64,000 bases of DNA from Agrobacterium albertimagni AOL15 (GCF_000300855.1 NZ_ALJF01000023.1:1-64000); one strand, 5' to 3'; counted from the first letter of the stretch, positions 46,742 through 59,070 are shown. Notes: generated from the letters alone by a model not told the origin. Numbers and translations: made by a program.

Positions 46742-46755
46742 TTGATTTTGATCAA
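46742..46755. promoter_or_regulatory. FNR/FixK-type box before the DUF465 gene
   Basis: TTGAT-TTTG-ATCAA, a perfect two-half-site match to the FNR/FixK/FnrN consensus, centred 67 bases from the DUF465 ATG. If the box sits at -41.5 the leader is about 26 bases. Confidence 0.75.
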
Positions 46756-46792
46756 CACGCCCTGACGGAGAGATCTGGCCGTCCTGTTTTCT

Positions 46793-47431
46793 TCAAAGCC
46801 CGAGCATCATGCGGACGATCGGCTCGAGGCCGCGTCCGATGGCACGGGTGTTTTCCGCGTCGAGATGGATGCCGTCGAGCGGCGTGGTTTCTGCGACCGA
46901 TCCTGCGTCGAAGAAGGCGCATCCGGCCTCGTCCGCCGCGTCGCGATACATGCTGGCAAGCATCGCACCTTCTTCCACCGAGTGGTTGAACATGGCGCCG
47001 AAGACCGAATTGGCCGTTTCGCGGATCGCCGGCGGCGCGACGATCAGGATCTCGGGCTCTTCGAACTCGAAACCCCAGTCGTGCTTCTGCACTTGCTTGA
47101 CGAGACGCTTGACGCCGCTGGTCGCGCCGATGGCCGTGCCCTGAATGCCACGCTTGAGGTCATTCGTTCCCAGCATGATGATCACCAGGTCGATCGGCTT
47201 GTGCGTCGCGAGAAGCGTCGGCAGCACCTTCGTACCGTTACGTTCGCAATCGCCCAGATGGTCGTCATAGGCGGTGGTGCGGCCGTTCAAGCCTTCGGCG
47301 ATGACCCTGACACCATGGCCGAGCGCCTTCTGCAAGACACTCGTCCAGCGGTCTTCATAGGCATGCCGACCCAGATTTACCGGGTCGTATCCCCATGTCA
47401 GGCTATCGCCATAGGCGAGAACGGTCTTCAT
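46793..47431 (-). CDS. SGNH/GDSL hydrolase (arylesterase-like)
   Basis: 212 residues from ATG (MKTVLAYGDSLTWGYDPV). Nucleophile Ser in GDSLTWG, oxyanion Asn in GTNDLKRG, and catalytic Asp/His in DGIHLDAENTRAIG are all present. It acts on an ester, perhaps of an acyl or carbohydrate substrate; not assigned further. It lies between pdhC (17-base gap) and the DUF465 gene in the pyruvate dehydrogenase region. Confidence 0.88.
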   Translation of the reverse strand: MKTVLAYGDSLTWGYDPVNLGRHAYEDRWTSVLQKALGHGVRVIAEGLNGRTTAYDDHLGDCERNGTKVLPTLLATHKPIDLVIIMLGTNDLKRGIQGTAIGATSGVKRLVKQVQKHDWGFEFEEPEILIVAPPAIRETANSVFGAMFNHSVEEGAMLASMYRDAADEAGCAFFDAGSVAETTPLDGIHLDAENTRAIGRGLEPIVRMMLGL

Positions 47432-47447
47432 CGTAACCGCCCCCGGA

Positions 47448-48788
47448 TCAGACCAACATGCCCATCGGATTTTCGATGTAGCGCTTGAAAGCGCCGAGCA
47501 ATTCGGCACCGAGCGCGCCATCGACGCAACGATGGTCGGTCGAGAGCGTCACGGTCATGACGTTCGCCACCTTCATCTCGCCCTTCTTCACCACGACCCG
47601 CTCTTCGCCGGCGCCGACCGCAAGGATCGTTGCATGCGGCGGGTTGACCACGGCCGAGAAGCTCTTCACGCCCATCATGCCCATGTTGGACACGGCAGTC
47701 GTACCGCCCTGGTATTCTTCGGGCTTCAGCTTGCGGTCCTTGGCGCGCTTGCCGAGGTCCTTCATCTCGTTGGAGATGGTAGACAGGCTCTTCTCCTCGG
47801 CCTTGCGAATGATCGGTGTGATCAGGCCGCCGGGGATCGAGACAGCCACGCCGACATCGGCATGCTTGTGCTTGACCATGTTGGTGTCGGTCCAGGAGAC
47901 GTTGGCATCCGGCACGTCGCGCAGTGCGAGAGCCAGCGCCTTGATCACCATGTCGTTGACCGAGAGCTTGTAGGCCGGCTTGCCGTCCTTTTCAGGCGCG
48001 GCCGCGTTCAGCTGGGCGCGAAGTGCCAGCAGCGCATCCAGCTCGCAATCCACGGAGACGTAGAAGTGCGGAATGGTCTGCTTCGATTCCTGCAGGCGCT
48101 TGGCGATCGTCTTGCGCATGCCGTCATGCGGCACGAGCTCGTAGGAGCCTTCGGCGAAGTTCTTGAGAACGGCTTCTTCCGACGCACCCTTGGCCATAAC
48201 CGGGGCAGCTGCGGCAGTTGACGCTGCTGCTGGCGCCGGAGCGGCCTTGGCACCACCGGTGCTGACGGCCTTTTCGACGTCGCTCTTGACCACGCGGCCC
48301 TTCGGACCGGAACCCGAAACGGCCTTCAGGTCGAGACCGGCTTCCTTGGCGAGGCGACGGGCGAGCGGCGAAGCAAAGACGCGCTCACCGGTCGAGGCAG
48401 CAGGTGCCGCCGATGCGGCTGCGGGAGCCGGCGCTGCAGCTGGTGCCTCGGCAGGCGCAGGTGCTGCTTCCGCCTTCGGTGCCGGTGCAGCCTCGGCCTT
48501 CGGGGCGGGCCAACCGCCACCAGCGGCGGCCGCCGCGACATCCTCGCCTTCCTCGGCAAGGATCGCAATGAGCGCATTGACCTTCACAGCCTCTGTGCCG
48601 GCCGGAACGACGATCTTGGCAACGACGCCTTCATCGACGGCTTCCACTTCCATGGTCGCCTTGTCGGTCTCGATCTCGGCGATCACATCGCCGGACTTGA
48701 CCTTGTCGCCTTCCTTGACCAGCCACTTGGCCAGATTGCCCTCTTCCATCGTCGGAGACAGGGCCGGCATGGTGATATTGATCGGCAT
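47448..48788 (-). CDS. pdhC: Pyruvate dehydrogenase E2, dihydrolipoamide acetyltransferase
   Basis: 446 residues. One N-terminal lipoyl domain (lipoyl Lys in [12 protein letters not shown]), an Ala/Pro-rich linker, an E1/E3-binding domain ([21 protein letters not shown]) and the catalytic domain with [14 protein letters not shown]. It transfers acetyl groups to CoA. It follows pdhB by 12 bases. Confidence 0.97.
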   Translation of the reverse strand: MPINITMPALSPTMEEGNLAKWLVKEGDKVKSGDVIAEIETDKATMEVEAVDEGVVAKIVVPAGTEAVKVNALIAILAEEGEDVAAAAAGGGWPAPKAEAAPAPKAEAAPAPAEAPAAAPAPAAASAAPAASTGERVFASPLARRLAKEAGLDLKAVSGSGPKGRVVKSDVEKAVSTGGAKAAPAPAAASTAAAAPVMAKGASEEAVLKNFAEGSYELVPHDGMRKTIAKRLQESKQTIPHFYVSVDCELDALLALRAQLNAAAPEKDGKPAYKLSVNDMVIKALALALRDVPDANVSWTDTNMVKHKHADVGVAVSIPGGLITPIIRKAEEKSLSTISNEMKDLGKRAKDRKLKPEEYQGGTTAVSNMGMMGVKSFSAVVNPPHATILAVGAGEERVVVKKGEMKVANVMTVTLSTDHRCVDGALGAELLGAFKRYIENPMGMLV

Positions 48789-48800
48789 GACCTTGCCCCC

Positions 48801-50207
48801 TTACTTGTAGCAGACGGTTTTGACCGCCTGAACGACTTCGGCAACGCTCGGCAGCGCCAGCTTTTCAAGATTGGCCGCATAAGGCATCGGCACATCCTTG
48901 CCGGCGATCGTCAGGATCGGCGCATCGAGATAGTCGAAGGCCTGCTGCATGACGCGGGTCGCGATCTCGGTGCCGACGGACGACTGCGGATAGCCTTCCT
49001 CGACGGTCACCAGGCGGCCGGTCTTCTTGACCGACTCGATGACGGTCGGCAGATCCATCGGACGGATGGTTCTGAGGTCGATCAGCTCGACATCGATGCC
49101 TTCCTTCGCCAGTTCCTCGACGGCCTTGACCGAGTAGGTCATACCGATGCCGAAGGAGACGATGGTCGCGTCCTTGCCGGTCTTGTGGATGCGCGCCTTG
49201 CCAATCGGCAGGACGAAGTCATCCATCTTCGGCACTTCGAAGGAGTGACCGTAAAGGATCTCGTTTTCCAGGAAGATAACCGGGTTCGGATCGCGGATGG
49301 CTGCCTTCAGCAGGCCCTTGGCGTCTGCTGCCGTGTAGGGCATGACGACCTTGAGGCCCGGGATCTGGCTGTACCAGGCCGCGTAATCCTGGCTGTGCTG
49401 GGCGCCGACGCGAGCCGCGGCACCGTTCGGGCCGCGGAAGACGATCGGCGCACCCATCTGGCCACCGGACATGTAGAGCGTCTTGGCAGCCGAGTTGATG
49501 ATGTGGTCGATCGCCTGCATGGCAAAGTTGAAGGTCATGAACTCGACGATCGGCTTCAGGCCGGCCATTGCCGCACCAACGCCGAGACCGGCAAAGCCAT
49601 GCTCGGTGATCGGGGTGTCGACAACGCGCTTGGCGCCGAACTCCTGCAGCAGCCCCTGCGTGATCTTGTAGGCGCCTTGATACTCGGCGACTTCCTCACC
49701 CATGATGAAGACATCCGGGTTGGCGCGCATTTCCTCGGCCATGGCTTCACGCAGCGCTTCACGCACCGTCATCGTCACCATTTCAGTACCGGCCGGAACG
49801 TCCGGATCGGAAGCCACTTCGACCTTTGGAGCGGCCGGAACCTTATTGTCTGCTGAGGATGCAGGCTCCTCTGCAGCGGCGCGGGCCTTCCCGCCGGCGT
49901 CACCGGCTGCGGCAGCCGGCGTGTCGGCATCCGCCTTGGGCGCGGGCATCGCATCTGCACTTTCACCATCCTGCAGCAGAACGGCGATCGGCGTGTTGAC
50001 CTTGACGTTCTCGGTACCGGCCGCAATCAGCAGCTTTCCGAGCACGCCCTCATCAACGGCTTCCACTTCCATGGTCGCCTTGTCGGTCTCGATCTCGGCG
50101 ATCACGTCGCCGGACTTTACGGTGTCGCCTTCCTGCTTGATCCACTTGGAAAGCGTGCCTTCTTCCATTGTCGGAGAAAGGGCGGGCATCAAAATTTCGA
50201 TCGGCAT
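48801..50207 (-). CDS. pdhB: Pyruvate dehydrogenase E1 beta with N-terminal lipoyl domain
   Basis: 468 residues, longer than a simple E1 beta (about 325) because a lipoyl domain ([12 protein letters not shown]) and an Ala/Pro linker precede the catalytic domain (starting near [19 protein letters not shown]). E1 beta with its own lipoyl domain is known in rhizobia and other alphaproteobacteria. Its first ~50 residues are nearly the same as those of pdhC. Confidence 0.97.
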   Translation of the reverse strand: MPIEILMPALSPTMEEGTLSKWIKQEGDTVKSGDVIAEIETDKATMEVEAVDEGVLGKLLIAAGTENVKVNTPIAVLLQDGESADAMPAPKADADTPAAAAGDAGGKARAAAEEPASSADNKVPAAPKVEVASDPDVPAGTEMVTMTVREALREAMAEEMRANPDVFIMGEEVAEYQGAYKITQGLLQEFGAKRVVDTPITEHGFAGLGVGAAMAGLKPIVEFMTFNFAMQAIDHIINSAAKTLYMSGGQMGAPIVFRGPNGAAARVGAQHSQDYAAWYSQIPGLKVVMPYTAADAKGLLKAAIRDPNPVIFLENEILYGHSFEVPKMDDFVLPIGKARIHKTGKDATIVSFGIGMTYSVKAVEELAKEGIDVELIDLRTIRPMDLPTVIESVKKTGRLVTVEEGYPQSSVGTEIATRVMQQAFDYLDAPILTIAGKDVPMPYAANLEKLALPSVAEVVQAVKTVCYK

Positions 50208-50222
50208 GGGTTCCCTCCCCGA

Positions 50223-51269
50223 TTACAGAAGAATGTCGGTGTAGAGCTCGGATACATCCGGCTCCGGATCGGCCTGGGCGAAATCGGCACTGTCCGCAAC
50301 AATGTCGCGCACGTCCTTGTCGATCGCCTTGAGCTGGTCTTCTGAGGCCCAGCCATTCTCGAGGAGACGAGCCTTGACCTGTTCGATCGGATCCTGCTCC
50401 GACCGCATCTTCTGCACTTCTTCCTTGGAGCGATACTTCGCCGGGTCGGACATCGAGTGGCCGCGATAGCGATAGGTCAGCATTTCCAAGATGATCGGCC
50501 CCTTGCCGGAGCGGCAATGCTCGAGCGCCTCATCGGCGGCCGCCTTGACGGCGCGCACATCCATACCGTCAACCTGGACGCCGGGGATGCCGAAGCCGGA
50601 ACCACGCAGCGAGTAGTTCGACTGCGCCGTGGCGCGAGCTGTCGACGTGCCCATCGCGTAACGGTTGTTCTCGACGATGTAGATGATCGGCAGCTGCCAG
50701 AGGGCAGCCATGTTGAAGCTCTCGTAGACCTGGCCCTGGTTGGCTGCGCCGTCACCGAAATAGGCAACAGCTACATTGTCATTGCCGCGATACTTGTTCG
50801 CGAAAGCAAGGCCCGTTCCGAGCGACACCTGCGCGCCGACGATGCCGTGGCCACCATAGAAATGCTTCTCTTTCGAGAACATGTGCATGGAGCCGCCCTT
50901 GCCCTTCGACAGGCCGCTTCGGCGACCCGTCAGCTCGGCCATGACGCCGCGTGCGCTGAGGCCCGCTGCCAGCATGTGACCGTGGTCGCGATAGGCGGTA
51001 ATAACCTGATCACCTTCCTTCTGCGCCATCTGCATGCCAACGACGACCGCTTCCTGGCCGATATAGAGGTGACAGAAGCCGCCGATGAAGCCCATGCCGT
51101 AAAGCTGGCCGGCCTTTTCTTCGAAACGGCGAATGAGGAGCATTTCACGATAGGCGTGAAGTTCTTCGTCCGCACCAAATTCAGGCGTGTTTTTTCCGGT
51201 GAATTCCTTGCCGGCTGACTTGGCGGAAGACTTCCGACCGTTCGCAGCTGCTGGCTTGCGAGGCGCCAT
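50223..51269 (-). CDS. pdhA: Pyruvate dehydrogenase E1 alpha
   Basis: 348 residues from ATG (MAPRKPAAANGRKSSAK) after GGGAGGG; a longer reading to 51353 is not supported. The thiamine diphosphate motif GDGAANQGQVYESFNMAALW with ENN and the E1 loop YRYRGHSMSDPAKYR are present. Basic, Ala-rich N-terminus. With pdhB it decarboxylates pyruvate. It begins the operon pdhA-pdhB-pdhC. Confidence 0.97.
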   Translation of the reverse strand: MAPRKPAAANGRKSSAKSAGKEFTGKNTPEFGADEELHAYREMLLIRRFEEKAGQLYGMGFIGGFCHLYIGQEAVVVGMQMAQKEGDQVITAYRDHGHMLAAGLSARGVMAELTGRRSGLSKGKGGSMHMFSKEKHFYGGHGIVGAQVSLGTGLAFANKYRGNDNVAVAYFGDGAANQGQVYESFNMAALWQLPIIYIVENNRYAMGTSTARATAQSNYSLRGSGFGIPGVQVDGMDVRAVKAAADEALEHCRSGKGPIILEMLTYRYRGHSMSDPAKYRSKEEVQKMRSEQDPIEQVKARLLENGWASEDQLKAIDKDVRDIVADSADFAQADPEPDVSELYTDILL

Positions 51270-51397
51270 GCATCCCTCCCATGGGTTTATTATGGTCCAA
51301 AGTTGGCGACAGAATAGGGAAGAAAGAGGACGGCGGCAATGCCATAAATGCATGGCTCACATTCGCCGCAAGCAACTGTAATGACTAAAAAATTTAC

Positions 51398-51420
51398 GAT
51401 TAACTGAATTCAGGTTAATC
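51398..51420. repeat. Inverted repeat between the ftsB-like gene and pdhA
   Basis: GATTAAC and GTTAATC arms (7 bases) around 9 bases lie at the end of the ftsB-like gene. It may be part of the pdhA promoter region. Confidence 0.3.
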
Positions 51421-51736
51421 AGAAATAGGTGTTGAAGATTACGATTTCGTCTGGGCGCGACATGTTGAGTTGATAGCGTGCCTTTTCATCGATGATGTCT
51501 TCATCGAGAGAGCCATCACTCAAGAGACTGACATCCTTTTCAAGGACAGTCCGCTGGGCCACGAGCTTATCAAGCTCCGAGGCGCGCTCCCGTCGGATGC
51601 GCTCGAACTCCTGCCCGGCCTTGAGGCCATAATCACCATGTATGGAATGGTAGCCGAAATAAGACAGGAAAGCGATGGTGACGGCGGGAAGAATGAGACG
51701 ACCGTATTTCTTTTTCTTGTGATGCCTGGTCCACAT
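51419..51736 (-). CDS. FtsB/DivIC-family septum formation initiator
   Basis: 105 residues from ATG (MWTRHHKKKKYGRL); an upstream ATG at 51772 is possible. A basic cytoplasmic tail, one membrane helix (LPAVTIAFLSYFGYHS), and a heptad-like coiled coil (LKAGQEFERIRRERASELDKL) fit the septum formation initiator family, which helps link FtsQ/FtsL to division. It lies between eno and pdhA, the usual place in Rhizobiales. Confidence 0.85.
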   Translation of the reverse strand: MWTRHHKKKKYGRLILPAVTIAFLSYFGYHSIHGDYGLKAGQEFERIRRERASELDKLVAQRTVLEKDVSLLSDGSLDEDIIDEKARYQLNMSRPDEIVIFNTYF

Positions 51737-51819
51737 GCCGACAAATGCCCTGAAACGCGAAACTTGTCGCAAGAGTAATCGTCAGATCTTAACCGACCGT
51801 TGACCCTAATCGCAGCGCA

Positions 51820-51857
51820 AAAGAAAAAGCCCGCGCCGGGGAACCGGCACGGGCTTC
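51820..51857 (-). terminator. Terminator of eno
   Basis: AAGCCCGTGCCGG pairs with CCGGCGCGGGCTT, then TTTTCTTTT on the minus strand, 19 bases after the eno stop. Confidence 0.8.
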
Positions 51858-51875
51858 GAAGGAATTCGACCGAGA

Positions 51876-53159
<1,284 letters not shown>

Positions 53160-53320
53160 CTATAGACGGAAATTGGACAAGGCTCCGAAGGCCGATCACC
53201 GGGCATAAGCCGCTGGACCCGCCTGTGAGTCATCCTCTCTTATCCGATGATCGGGAAAATACAATGACGGATCAGGGGCGGAAGGAACGAAAATCTAATC
53301 GATTTAAACGGCAATTGCCT

Positions 53321-53354
53321 GCGGCGCTTCCGGTTCAACCGATTGAAGCGCCGC
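53321..53354. repeat. Hairpin after kdsA
   Basis: GCGGCGCTTC and GAAGCGCCGC arms (10 bases) with a 14-base loop lie just past the kdsA stop. No T-run follows, so it is a message-end hairpin or a rho-aided terminator. Confidence 0.5.
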
Positions 53355-53363
53355 GGGATGCTA

Positions 53364-54212
53364 TCAACACGCCTTGGCGATATCGTCGAAGGCGATGAGT
53401 TTTTCGAGCAGCCGACGCATGTCGGTGATCTTCACCATGTTCGGGCCATCGGACGGGGCGTTGTCCGGGTCCTGGTGAGTCTCGATGAACAGGCCACCGA
53501 CACCGACGGCAACAGCTGCACGGGCAAGCGTTTCCACGAACTCGCGCTGACCACCCGAGGAGCCGCCCTGCCCGCCAGGCTGCTGCACAGAATGGGTGGC
53601 ATCGAAGACGACGGGCGCGCCCATGGCGGCCATGATCGGCAGCGAGCGCATGTCGGAGACCAGCGTGTTGTAGCCGAAGGAGGCGCCGCGTTCGCAGAGC
53701 ATGACATTCGGATTGCCGGAACCCGTGATCTTGTTCAGGACATTCTTCATGTCCCAGGGCGCCAGGAATTGGCCCTTCTTGACGTTGATCGCACGACCGG
53801 TCTTGGCGGCAGCGACAAGCAAGTCCGTCTGGCGGCAGAGGAAAGCCGGGATCTGCAGGACGTCGACGGTCGGGGCAACCGCGGCGCATTGCTCTTCCGT
53901 GTGGATGTCAGTGAGGACCGGAACGCCGAATTCCTTCTTGATGTCGGCAAAGACTTCCATCGCCGTTTCGAGGCCGATGCCGCGCTCGGCAGACAGCGAG
54001 GTCCGGTTCGCCTTGTCGAAGGACGACTTGTAGACGAGGCCGAGGCCAAGTTCGCGGCAAAGCTCGACGAGCTGGCCGGCGATCATGAAGGCATGGTCGC
54101 GGCTTTCCATCTGGCAAGGACCGGCAATCAGGGCAAAACGGCCCTTTTGGGAGAAGACGGCCTTGGCCGGACCTTCGCCGACGACGACTTCCGAATTGGG
54201 AGAAACGCTCAT
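53364..54212 (-). CDS. kdsA: 3-deoxy-D-manno-octulosonate 8-phosphate synthase
   Basis: 282 residues. It condenses arabinose-5-phosphate with phosphoenolpyruvate for lipopolysaccharide Kdo. Motifs [42 protein letters not shown] and [17 protein letters not shown] are typical. It overlaps the upstream VOC gene by 4 bases (ATGA), so the two are co-translated. Confidence 0.97.
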   Translation of the reverse strand: MSVSPNSEVVVGEGPAKAVFSQKGRFALIAGPCQMESRDHAFMIAGQLVELCRELGLGLVYKSSFDKANRTSLSAERGIGLETAMEVFADIKKEFGVPVLTDIHTEEQCAAVAPTVDVLQIPAFLCRQTDLLVAAAKTGRAINVKKGQFLAPWDMKNVLNKITGSGNPNVMLCERGASFGYNTLVSDMRSLPIMAAMGAPVVFDATHSVQQPGGQGGSSGGQREFVETLARAAVAVGVGGLFIETHQDPDNAPSDGPNMVKITDMRRLLEKLIAFDDIAKAC

Positions 54213-55102
54213 TTCAACTCCTCGAAGGCAAAGGTCACCCCCTGCCCCTTTTCCGGCGCAACGACGAGGCGCGCGCCCGTTTTTTGATAGCTGACGCCCT
54301 TAGCAGCGAGGCAGGCTTCTGTCACGCCGAGATCATCAACCGCAACAACCACGGCCGCCCCGACGAGCCCCCTTTCCGAGACCCGCAATTCCTGGCCGAA
54401 GTGGAGCCGGAAACCCTCCGGTGTCAGCACATCGACGGCGACGTTGGCGGTCTGAATAGAGAGCCCGAAGGAATGGGCGGTGACATCCCGCTGATCGAGG
54501 ACCGTCTCCAAGAGATATTGGAAGTCGCTCGGGTTCTCTTCGACCAGCACCACGCGCCGGAGCCCTGTCGCGCCGTTCGCATGCACAAGCAGAGAACCCC
54601 GATCGGTCGGAAGCGGGTTTATGCGCTGACAGGCGAAGGCGAAGAAATCAGGCGCGCGCAGGTCTGCTGCAAAGGCGAGTCGGAAAGCCCCCTCCGCGGT
54701 TCGCCCATCCGGAAAACGAAACTGGCGCGCGAAATCAAGCAGAGCCCCAGCGCTCATACCGTCCTCGCGGTAGGCAGCATCGTCGGCCTGCGCGTCCTGC
54801 GTCTTCACGACGATGGCGGAGAGCCCCTCGCCGCGCCGAAAGCGGAAGGCCTGGTCGCGGGCGACAAAGACATTGCCGGTGCGCGCGGCCTCCAGACAGT
54901 CTTCCCGGCTGCCGACGGCCAGCGGCTCCAAATAGGTGTCATCGGCGAAGAAAACGCAGGCATTCTCCGTGCCGAACGGATGGCGGGCATCTGCCGCAAC
55001 GGTGAAGCCAAGACGCCCCAGTCGCGCGCGGGCGGTTTCGAGATCGACGATCGGCAAAACGAGATGGTCGATGGCGCGGGGTGAGAAAGTGGAATGGGAC
55101 AT
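54209..55102 (-). CDS. VOC-superfamily (glyoxalase-like) protein
   Basis: 297 residues from ATG ([20 protein letters not shown]). The opening and the C-terminal repeat ([19 protein letters not shown]) form two VOC modules, the glyoxalase/dioxygenase fold. Its substrate is unknown. It lies immediately before kdsA in many rhizobia. A longer reading to 55729 overlaps the DUF1003 gene and is not used. Confidence 0.82.
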   Translation of the reverse strand: MSHSTFSPRAIDHLVLPIVDLETARARLGRLGFTVAADARHPFGTENACVFFADDTYLEPLAVGSREDCLEAARTGNVFVARDQAFRFRRGEGLSAIVVKTQDAQADDAAYREDGMSAGALLDFARQFRFPDGRTAEGAFRLAFAADLRAPDFFAFACQRINPLPTDRGSLLVHANGATGLRRVVLVEENPSDFQYLLETVLDQRDVTAHSFGLSIQTANVAVDVLTPEGFRLHFGQELRVSERGLVGAAVVVAVDDLGVTEACLAAKGVSYQKTGARLVVAPEKGQGVTFAFEELK

Positions 55103-55122
55103 GTCTGCTCTCGATTTCTGCA

Positions 55123-55671
55123 TCAATTCTGAGAATTTGGCGCCTGAATGGAAAGGCCTTCGACCGCGTGCCGCAGGGCATCGATCTGCTCGCGGGTTTC
55201 GCGCAGTTCCTTCAACACCTGCTCGTCGATCTTGTGATGAAGGGCCAATACTTCGATCTCTGCCTTGAGATTGATCTCGTAGTCCTTCGCCGCCATGAAG
55301 CGATCGCGCTCCGCCTGACGGTTCTGGCTCATCATGATGATCGGCGCCTGGACAGCGGCGAGCATCGACAGGATCAAGTTCAGGAAAATGAACGGATAGG
55401 GATCGAGGGCGTTCGTCACCAGAATCACCGTATTCAGGACGATCCAGGCGGCCAGAAACAGCATAAAGCCGATAATGAAACCCCAGGAGCCGCCGACCCG
55501 TGCAATCCCGTCCGCGAGCCGCTGACCGAAGGTCGCATGCGCCAGAAAGTCCTCGCCGGCATTGGTCGACACGGTACGGCGCTCCCGCGCCCGCTTCAGG
55601 ACTTTCTTTTCTGCCAAGGACAGGTCGGAAGACGACTTCCCCAGAACGAGTTTCTCGATATCCTTCAGCAT
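55123..55671 (-). CDS. DUF1003 membrane protein
   Basis: 182 residues from ATG (MLKDIEKLVLGKSSSDLS), chosen because GAGGA sits 8 bases upstream; starts at 55680, 55716 and 55722 are in frame. Two membrane helices (GFIIGFMLFLAAWIVLNTV and FIFLNLILSMLAAVQAPIIM) and a long C-terminal coiled region match DUF1003. Function is unknown. Confidence 0.85.
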   Translation of the reverse strand: MLKDIEKLVLGKSSSDLSLAEKKVLKRARERRTVSTNAGEDFLAHATFGQRLADGIARVGGSWGFIIGFMLFLAAWIVLNTVILVTNALDPYPFIFLNLILSMLAAVQAPIIMMSQNRQAERDRFMAAKDYEINLKAEIEVLALHHKIDEQVLKELRETREQIDALRHAVEGLSIQAPNSQN

Positions 55672-55820
55672 TGACAGCATCCTCGAGGGCGGTTTGCCTG
55701 ATTTCTGCGGGAACATGTCCACTCAGCACTGCAGCGCGCCGAACTTGGACAGTTTCACGACCGTTGCCCCCGGCTATCGCATTTTCTCACCGGCTCTTCA
55801 CGAAAATTTATCCCCTTGCG

Positions 55821-55835
55821 GAACACAAATGGAAC
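55821..55835. promoter_or_regulatory. SOS (LexA) box before lexA
   Basis: GAAC-ACAAATG-GAAC, an exact match to the rhizobial LexA box GAAC-N7-GAAC, 46 bases before the lexA start. A second degenerate copy, GTTC-N7-GTTT, is at 55847-55861. LexA would thus repress itself. Confidence 0.85.
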
Positions 55836-55880
55836 AGATAGTGTCTGTTCTGGATTTGTTTCACCCTGGGGGCACCGCAT

Positions 55881-56597
55881 ATGCTGACGCGCAAGCAACA
55901 GGAACTGCTTCTTTTCATCCATGAACGGATGAAGGAATCGGGTGTCCCGCCGTCCTTCGACGAGATGAAGGATGCGCTGGACCTCGCATCGAAATCCGGG
56001 ATCCATCGCCTGATCACGGCGCTCGAAGAGCGCGGCTTCATTCGTCGCCTGCCAAATCGGGCTCGCGCCCTGGAGGTGATCAAGCTTCCGGAAGCCTATT
56101 CGCCGAGCATCCAGCCGCGTCGCGGCTTTGCACCGAGCGTGATCGAAGGCAGCCTCGGCAAGACGCCGCCTCCGCCAGCGCTGACCAAGCCGCCGGTCGA
56201 GGACAACGGTTCCTCCGTCTCGGTCCCGGTCATGGGCCGGATTGCAGCCGGTGTGCCGATTTCGGCCATTCAGAACAACACCCACGACATCACGGTACCG
56301 GCGGAGATGATTGGCGCGGGCGATCACTACGCCCTGGAGGTCAAGGGCGATTCGATGATCGAGGCCGGTATTCTCGACGGCGATACGGTCATCATCCGCA
56401 ATGCCTCGAACGCCAATCCCGGTGACATCATCGTGGCGCTGGTCGACGACGAGGAGGCGACGCTCAAACGCTTCCGCCGCCGCGGCGCATCGATTGCACT
56501 GGAAGCCGCCAACCCGGCCTATGAAACCCGCATCTTCCCGCCGGATCGCGTCAAGATCCAGGGCAAGCTGGTGGGCCTTATTCGCCGTTATCACTGA
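55881..56597 (+). CDS. lexA: SOS repressor LexA
   Basis: 238 residues. N-terminal winged helix ([40 protein letters not shown]) and C-terminal S24 peptidase domain with cleavage region [12 protein letters not shown], Ser in [11 protein letters not shown], and Lys in EEATLKRF. It cleaves itself after RecA activation and frees the SOS genes. Its last 20 bases overlap the convergent comEC gene. Confidence 0.98.
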   Translation: MLTRKQQELLLFIHERMKESGVPPSFDEMKDALDLASKSGIHRLITALEERGFIRRLPNRARALEVIKLPEAYSPSIQPRRGFAPSVIEGSLGKTPPPPALTKPPVEDNGSSVSVPVMGRIAAGVPISAIQNNTHDITVPAEMIGAGDHYALEVKGDSMIEAGILDGDTVIIRNASNANPGDIIVALVDDEEATLKRFRRRGASIALEAANPAYETRIFPPDRVKIQGKLVGLIRRYH

Positions 56598-59070
56598 TCG
56601 GCATTTGCACCGGGGTCCGGCTCTGGTCGACGACGTCAGGCGGACGCGCAAATTCGTGCGCGGTGGCGAACGAACCGCTGCGCCAGTCGTAGAGCCGGTG
56701 TGCGGTCCATGGCTTGGAGGGCCCGTCCAGCGCGGACCTGACCGTCATGGCTTGCGATTCGGCGCCGAGGCCCGAGATTTCGAGAGAGCCGGTTGCGCGC
56801 AGGTTCGTCTCGGATATGAGAAGCGCGCCGGAGCGGCAGGCGGTCAAGCGCGTGCGCGCCGATAACACCACGATGTTAGCGCGGTCGCAGGCTGCACCGA
56901 GGAGATCCGGGCGCTCCAGCGTTAACAACGAGTTGCCGTTCTCCAGCCTGATGGCACAGGCCTGCTTGATGCAGGTGAAACGATCGCTCCCCGAGGCTTG
57001 GAGCAGGCTATCCAACACCGTCTCTGCCAGTTTGCGCTGCTCCTCCGACAGGGTTTGGCCAATGCGCCGGTCTGGCGCCGGTGGCAGGGCCGTGTTCGGA
57101 AGCATGACCGGAGGCATTGCTTCGTCGATGCCGAGCACCGGCCGCCACTGATCGAAGATGAAGGCTGCCGGGCGAGACCGGTTGATGGCGAGGGTGGTTG
57201 TCTCGTCACTTGCGACCCGAATCGCCACCAAACGCGCGTCCTCGCTGATCATCAGCTCGCCATCCGCGGGACGCGGAGCAAGGAAGGCAGCCGCGAGCGT
57301 TACGACAATGAGAGCTGTGCCGGCATGCCTGATGGGGGTTCTGAGCAGGGTCAACAGGAGCATGCCGGCTATCGTGCAGGACATGAACCATGCCGGAAGA
57401 CGCGGGAAGACGTAACCGCCGCCCCAACCGGACACAGTGTGGGCGACCGCCAGCACCATTTCGAGGCCCTGCCCCATGATCCAGAAGAACGGCGCGTCGA
57501 GGCCATAGGGCATGAGCAGCATGGCGATAAACCCGAAGGGCATCACCACTAGCGAGATCAGCGGCATGGCGGCAAGGTTGGCCTCCAGCCCATGGGTCGA
57601 CAGCCGGTGAAAATGGCTGATGGCAAAGATGGCGGTCGAGACCCCGCCGATGAGGGAAGTCGCCAGGGTGCCGCCGACGAACTTGGCAAACCCAGCCGCA
57701 ATCCGCATGGCAAGCGAGCGGGCACGAGGCAGGATCGCGCGCGGTCGCGCCCGCCACCCGGCGTAACCGGCAATCAGGGCTGCTGTGGCCGCAAAGGACA
57801 TCTGAAAACTCGGTCCCATGACGGCAGACGGCTGGACTGCGAGGATTGCGGTTGCCGCAAGCGCGAGATTGTGGAGGCTGACAGCCGGGCGGTCGAAGAG
57901 GACGGCGCCGAGCATGACCGCCGTCATCAGATAGGCGCGCAGTGCCGAGACCTGGTAGCCCGATATGAGCACATAGCCGGTCGTCGCCAGCAAGGCGCCG
58001 CCGGCTGCGATCTTCTTCACCGGATAGCGGTGGTTGAATGTCGGCATGAGGCTGAGGAGCCCGCGCAATCCGACGAAAAAGATGCCTGCGGCAAGCGCCA
58101 TGTTGAGGCCCGAGATCGCGGTGATATGGGCGAGGCCCGAGACGCGCAGCGCCTCCGTCGCCTCTTCCGACATCGATCTGCGTTCGCCGGTAATGATTGC
58201 GGCTGCAAAGGCGCCGGGATCTCCGGGCAGCACGCTTCGAATGCGGTTCGAAATGCGGTCCCGCAGCGAAAACAGGGCCTCGTCGAAGCGTGCCCACAAG
58301 CCTTGTTCCTGCGGAGAATCGGAAGTTTTTGCCGCCGGCGGACCGAGGAAGAAGCCGACAGCGCCGATGCCGGCGAAGTAGCTTTGGAAACTGAAGTCGT
58401 TCAATCCAGGCAAAGCCGGACCCGACGGTGGCGACAGACGAGCGCGGCCGCTCAGTTCATCGCCAATGGCGGCCGGCGCATGCCTGCTTCGCGCAAGGAG
58501 GGAGACGCGTTCCGGCGACCGGCGGATGGTTGGCTCCGCGGTCTGGATCACCCGCAACACATAACGCCACTCACCGCCGACCCCCTGCTCCCGTCGCTCG
58601 ACAAGCCCGGTGACCGTGGTGACGAGTGGCTGATCAAGAATCACGGTGGACATCCGTCGCGTCTCCCAGTCGGCCATCAGCATGCCGAGAAGGATCAGGC
58701 ACGAACTCCACAGGACCACATGCGCCACGGTGTCGCGCATCGCCCGCAGAAGTGCAGATAGCAGACAAGCAAGGAGCAGACCGAGGAACAAGGCCGGCGG
58801 TGGTTGACCAACGGAAAACCAGATTGCAGCACCCGCGCCGAGCCAGACGGGCACGAAGAGGAAAAAATGCCCGTGCCGACTTTCGTCTGAGACACACTGT
58901 CGAACCCGGCTCAGGATGCGATGCAAAACGGCGCGGGCGCCAGCGCCATGACCGATCGTCGTCAGGCTGGGCATTGCGCGTTTTTCGAGTGGCCGAGGCA
59001 AGTCCAGCCGGACCGGCAGATCACCGGACCGGAGGCGCCCCTCCCCTTGCGTTTCCGCCACTTCCGCCAT
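56578..59070 (-). CDS. comEC: ComEC/Rec2-family DNA-uptake membrane protein
   Basis: 830 residues from ATG ([16 protein letters not shown]), or 833 from a GTG at 59079. N-terminal membrane segments, a DUF4131-like OB region, then the large Competence domain ([23 protein letters not shown], with [18 protein letters not shown]). The C-terminal metallo-beta-lactamase-like part of classical ComEC is not obvious; what remains has no clear HxHxDH motif. It is expected to pass single-stranded DNA, but whether this organism is competent is unknown. Confidence 0.92.
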   Translation of the reverse strand: MAEVAETQGEGRLRSGDLPVRLDLPRPLEKRAMPSLTTIGHGAGARAVLHRILSRVRQCVSDESRHGHFFLFVPVWLGAGAAIWFSVGQPPPALFLGLLLACLLSALLRAMRDTVAHVVLWSSCLILLGMLMADWETRRMSTVILDQPLVTTVTGLVERREQGVGGEWRYVLRVIQTAEPTIRRSPERVSLLARSRHAPAAIGDELSGRARLSPPSGPALPGLNDFSFQSYFAGIGAVGFFLGPPAAKTSDSPQEQGLWARFDEALFSLRDRISNRIRSVLPGDPGAFAAAIITGERRSMSEEATEALRVSGLAHITAISGLNMALAAGIFFVGLRGLLSLMPTFNHRYPVKKIAAGGALLATTGYVLISGYQVSALRAYLMTAVMLGAVLFDRPAVSLHNLALAATAILAVQPSAVMGPSFQMSFAATAALIAGYAGWRARPRAILPRARSLAMRIAAGFAKFVGGTLATSLIGGVSTAIFAISHFHRLSTHGLEANLAAMPLISLVVMPFGFIAMLLMPYGLDAPFFWIMGQGLEMVLAVAHTVSGWGGGYVFPRLPAWFMSCTIAGMLLLTLLRTPIRHAGTALIVVTLAAAFLAPRPADGELMISEDARLVAIRVASDETTTLAINRSRPAAFIFDQWRPVLGIDEAMPPVMLPNTALPPAPDRRIGQTLSEEQRKLAETVLDSLLQASGSDRFTCIKQACAIRLENGNSLLTLERPDLLGAACDRANIVVLSARTRLTACRSGALLISETNLRATGSLEISGLGAESQAMTVRSALDGPSKPWTAHRLYDWRSGSFATAHEFARPPDVVDQSRTPVQMPISDNGE

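Noticed and set aside
54209-55729. 506-codon extended frame for the VOC protein
   Set aside because: The extra N-terminus is out of frame with, and overlaps, the DUF1003 gene and reads as low-complexity shadow sequence.
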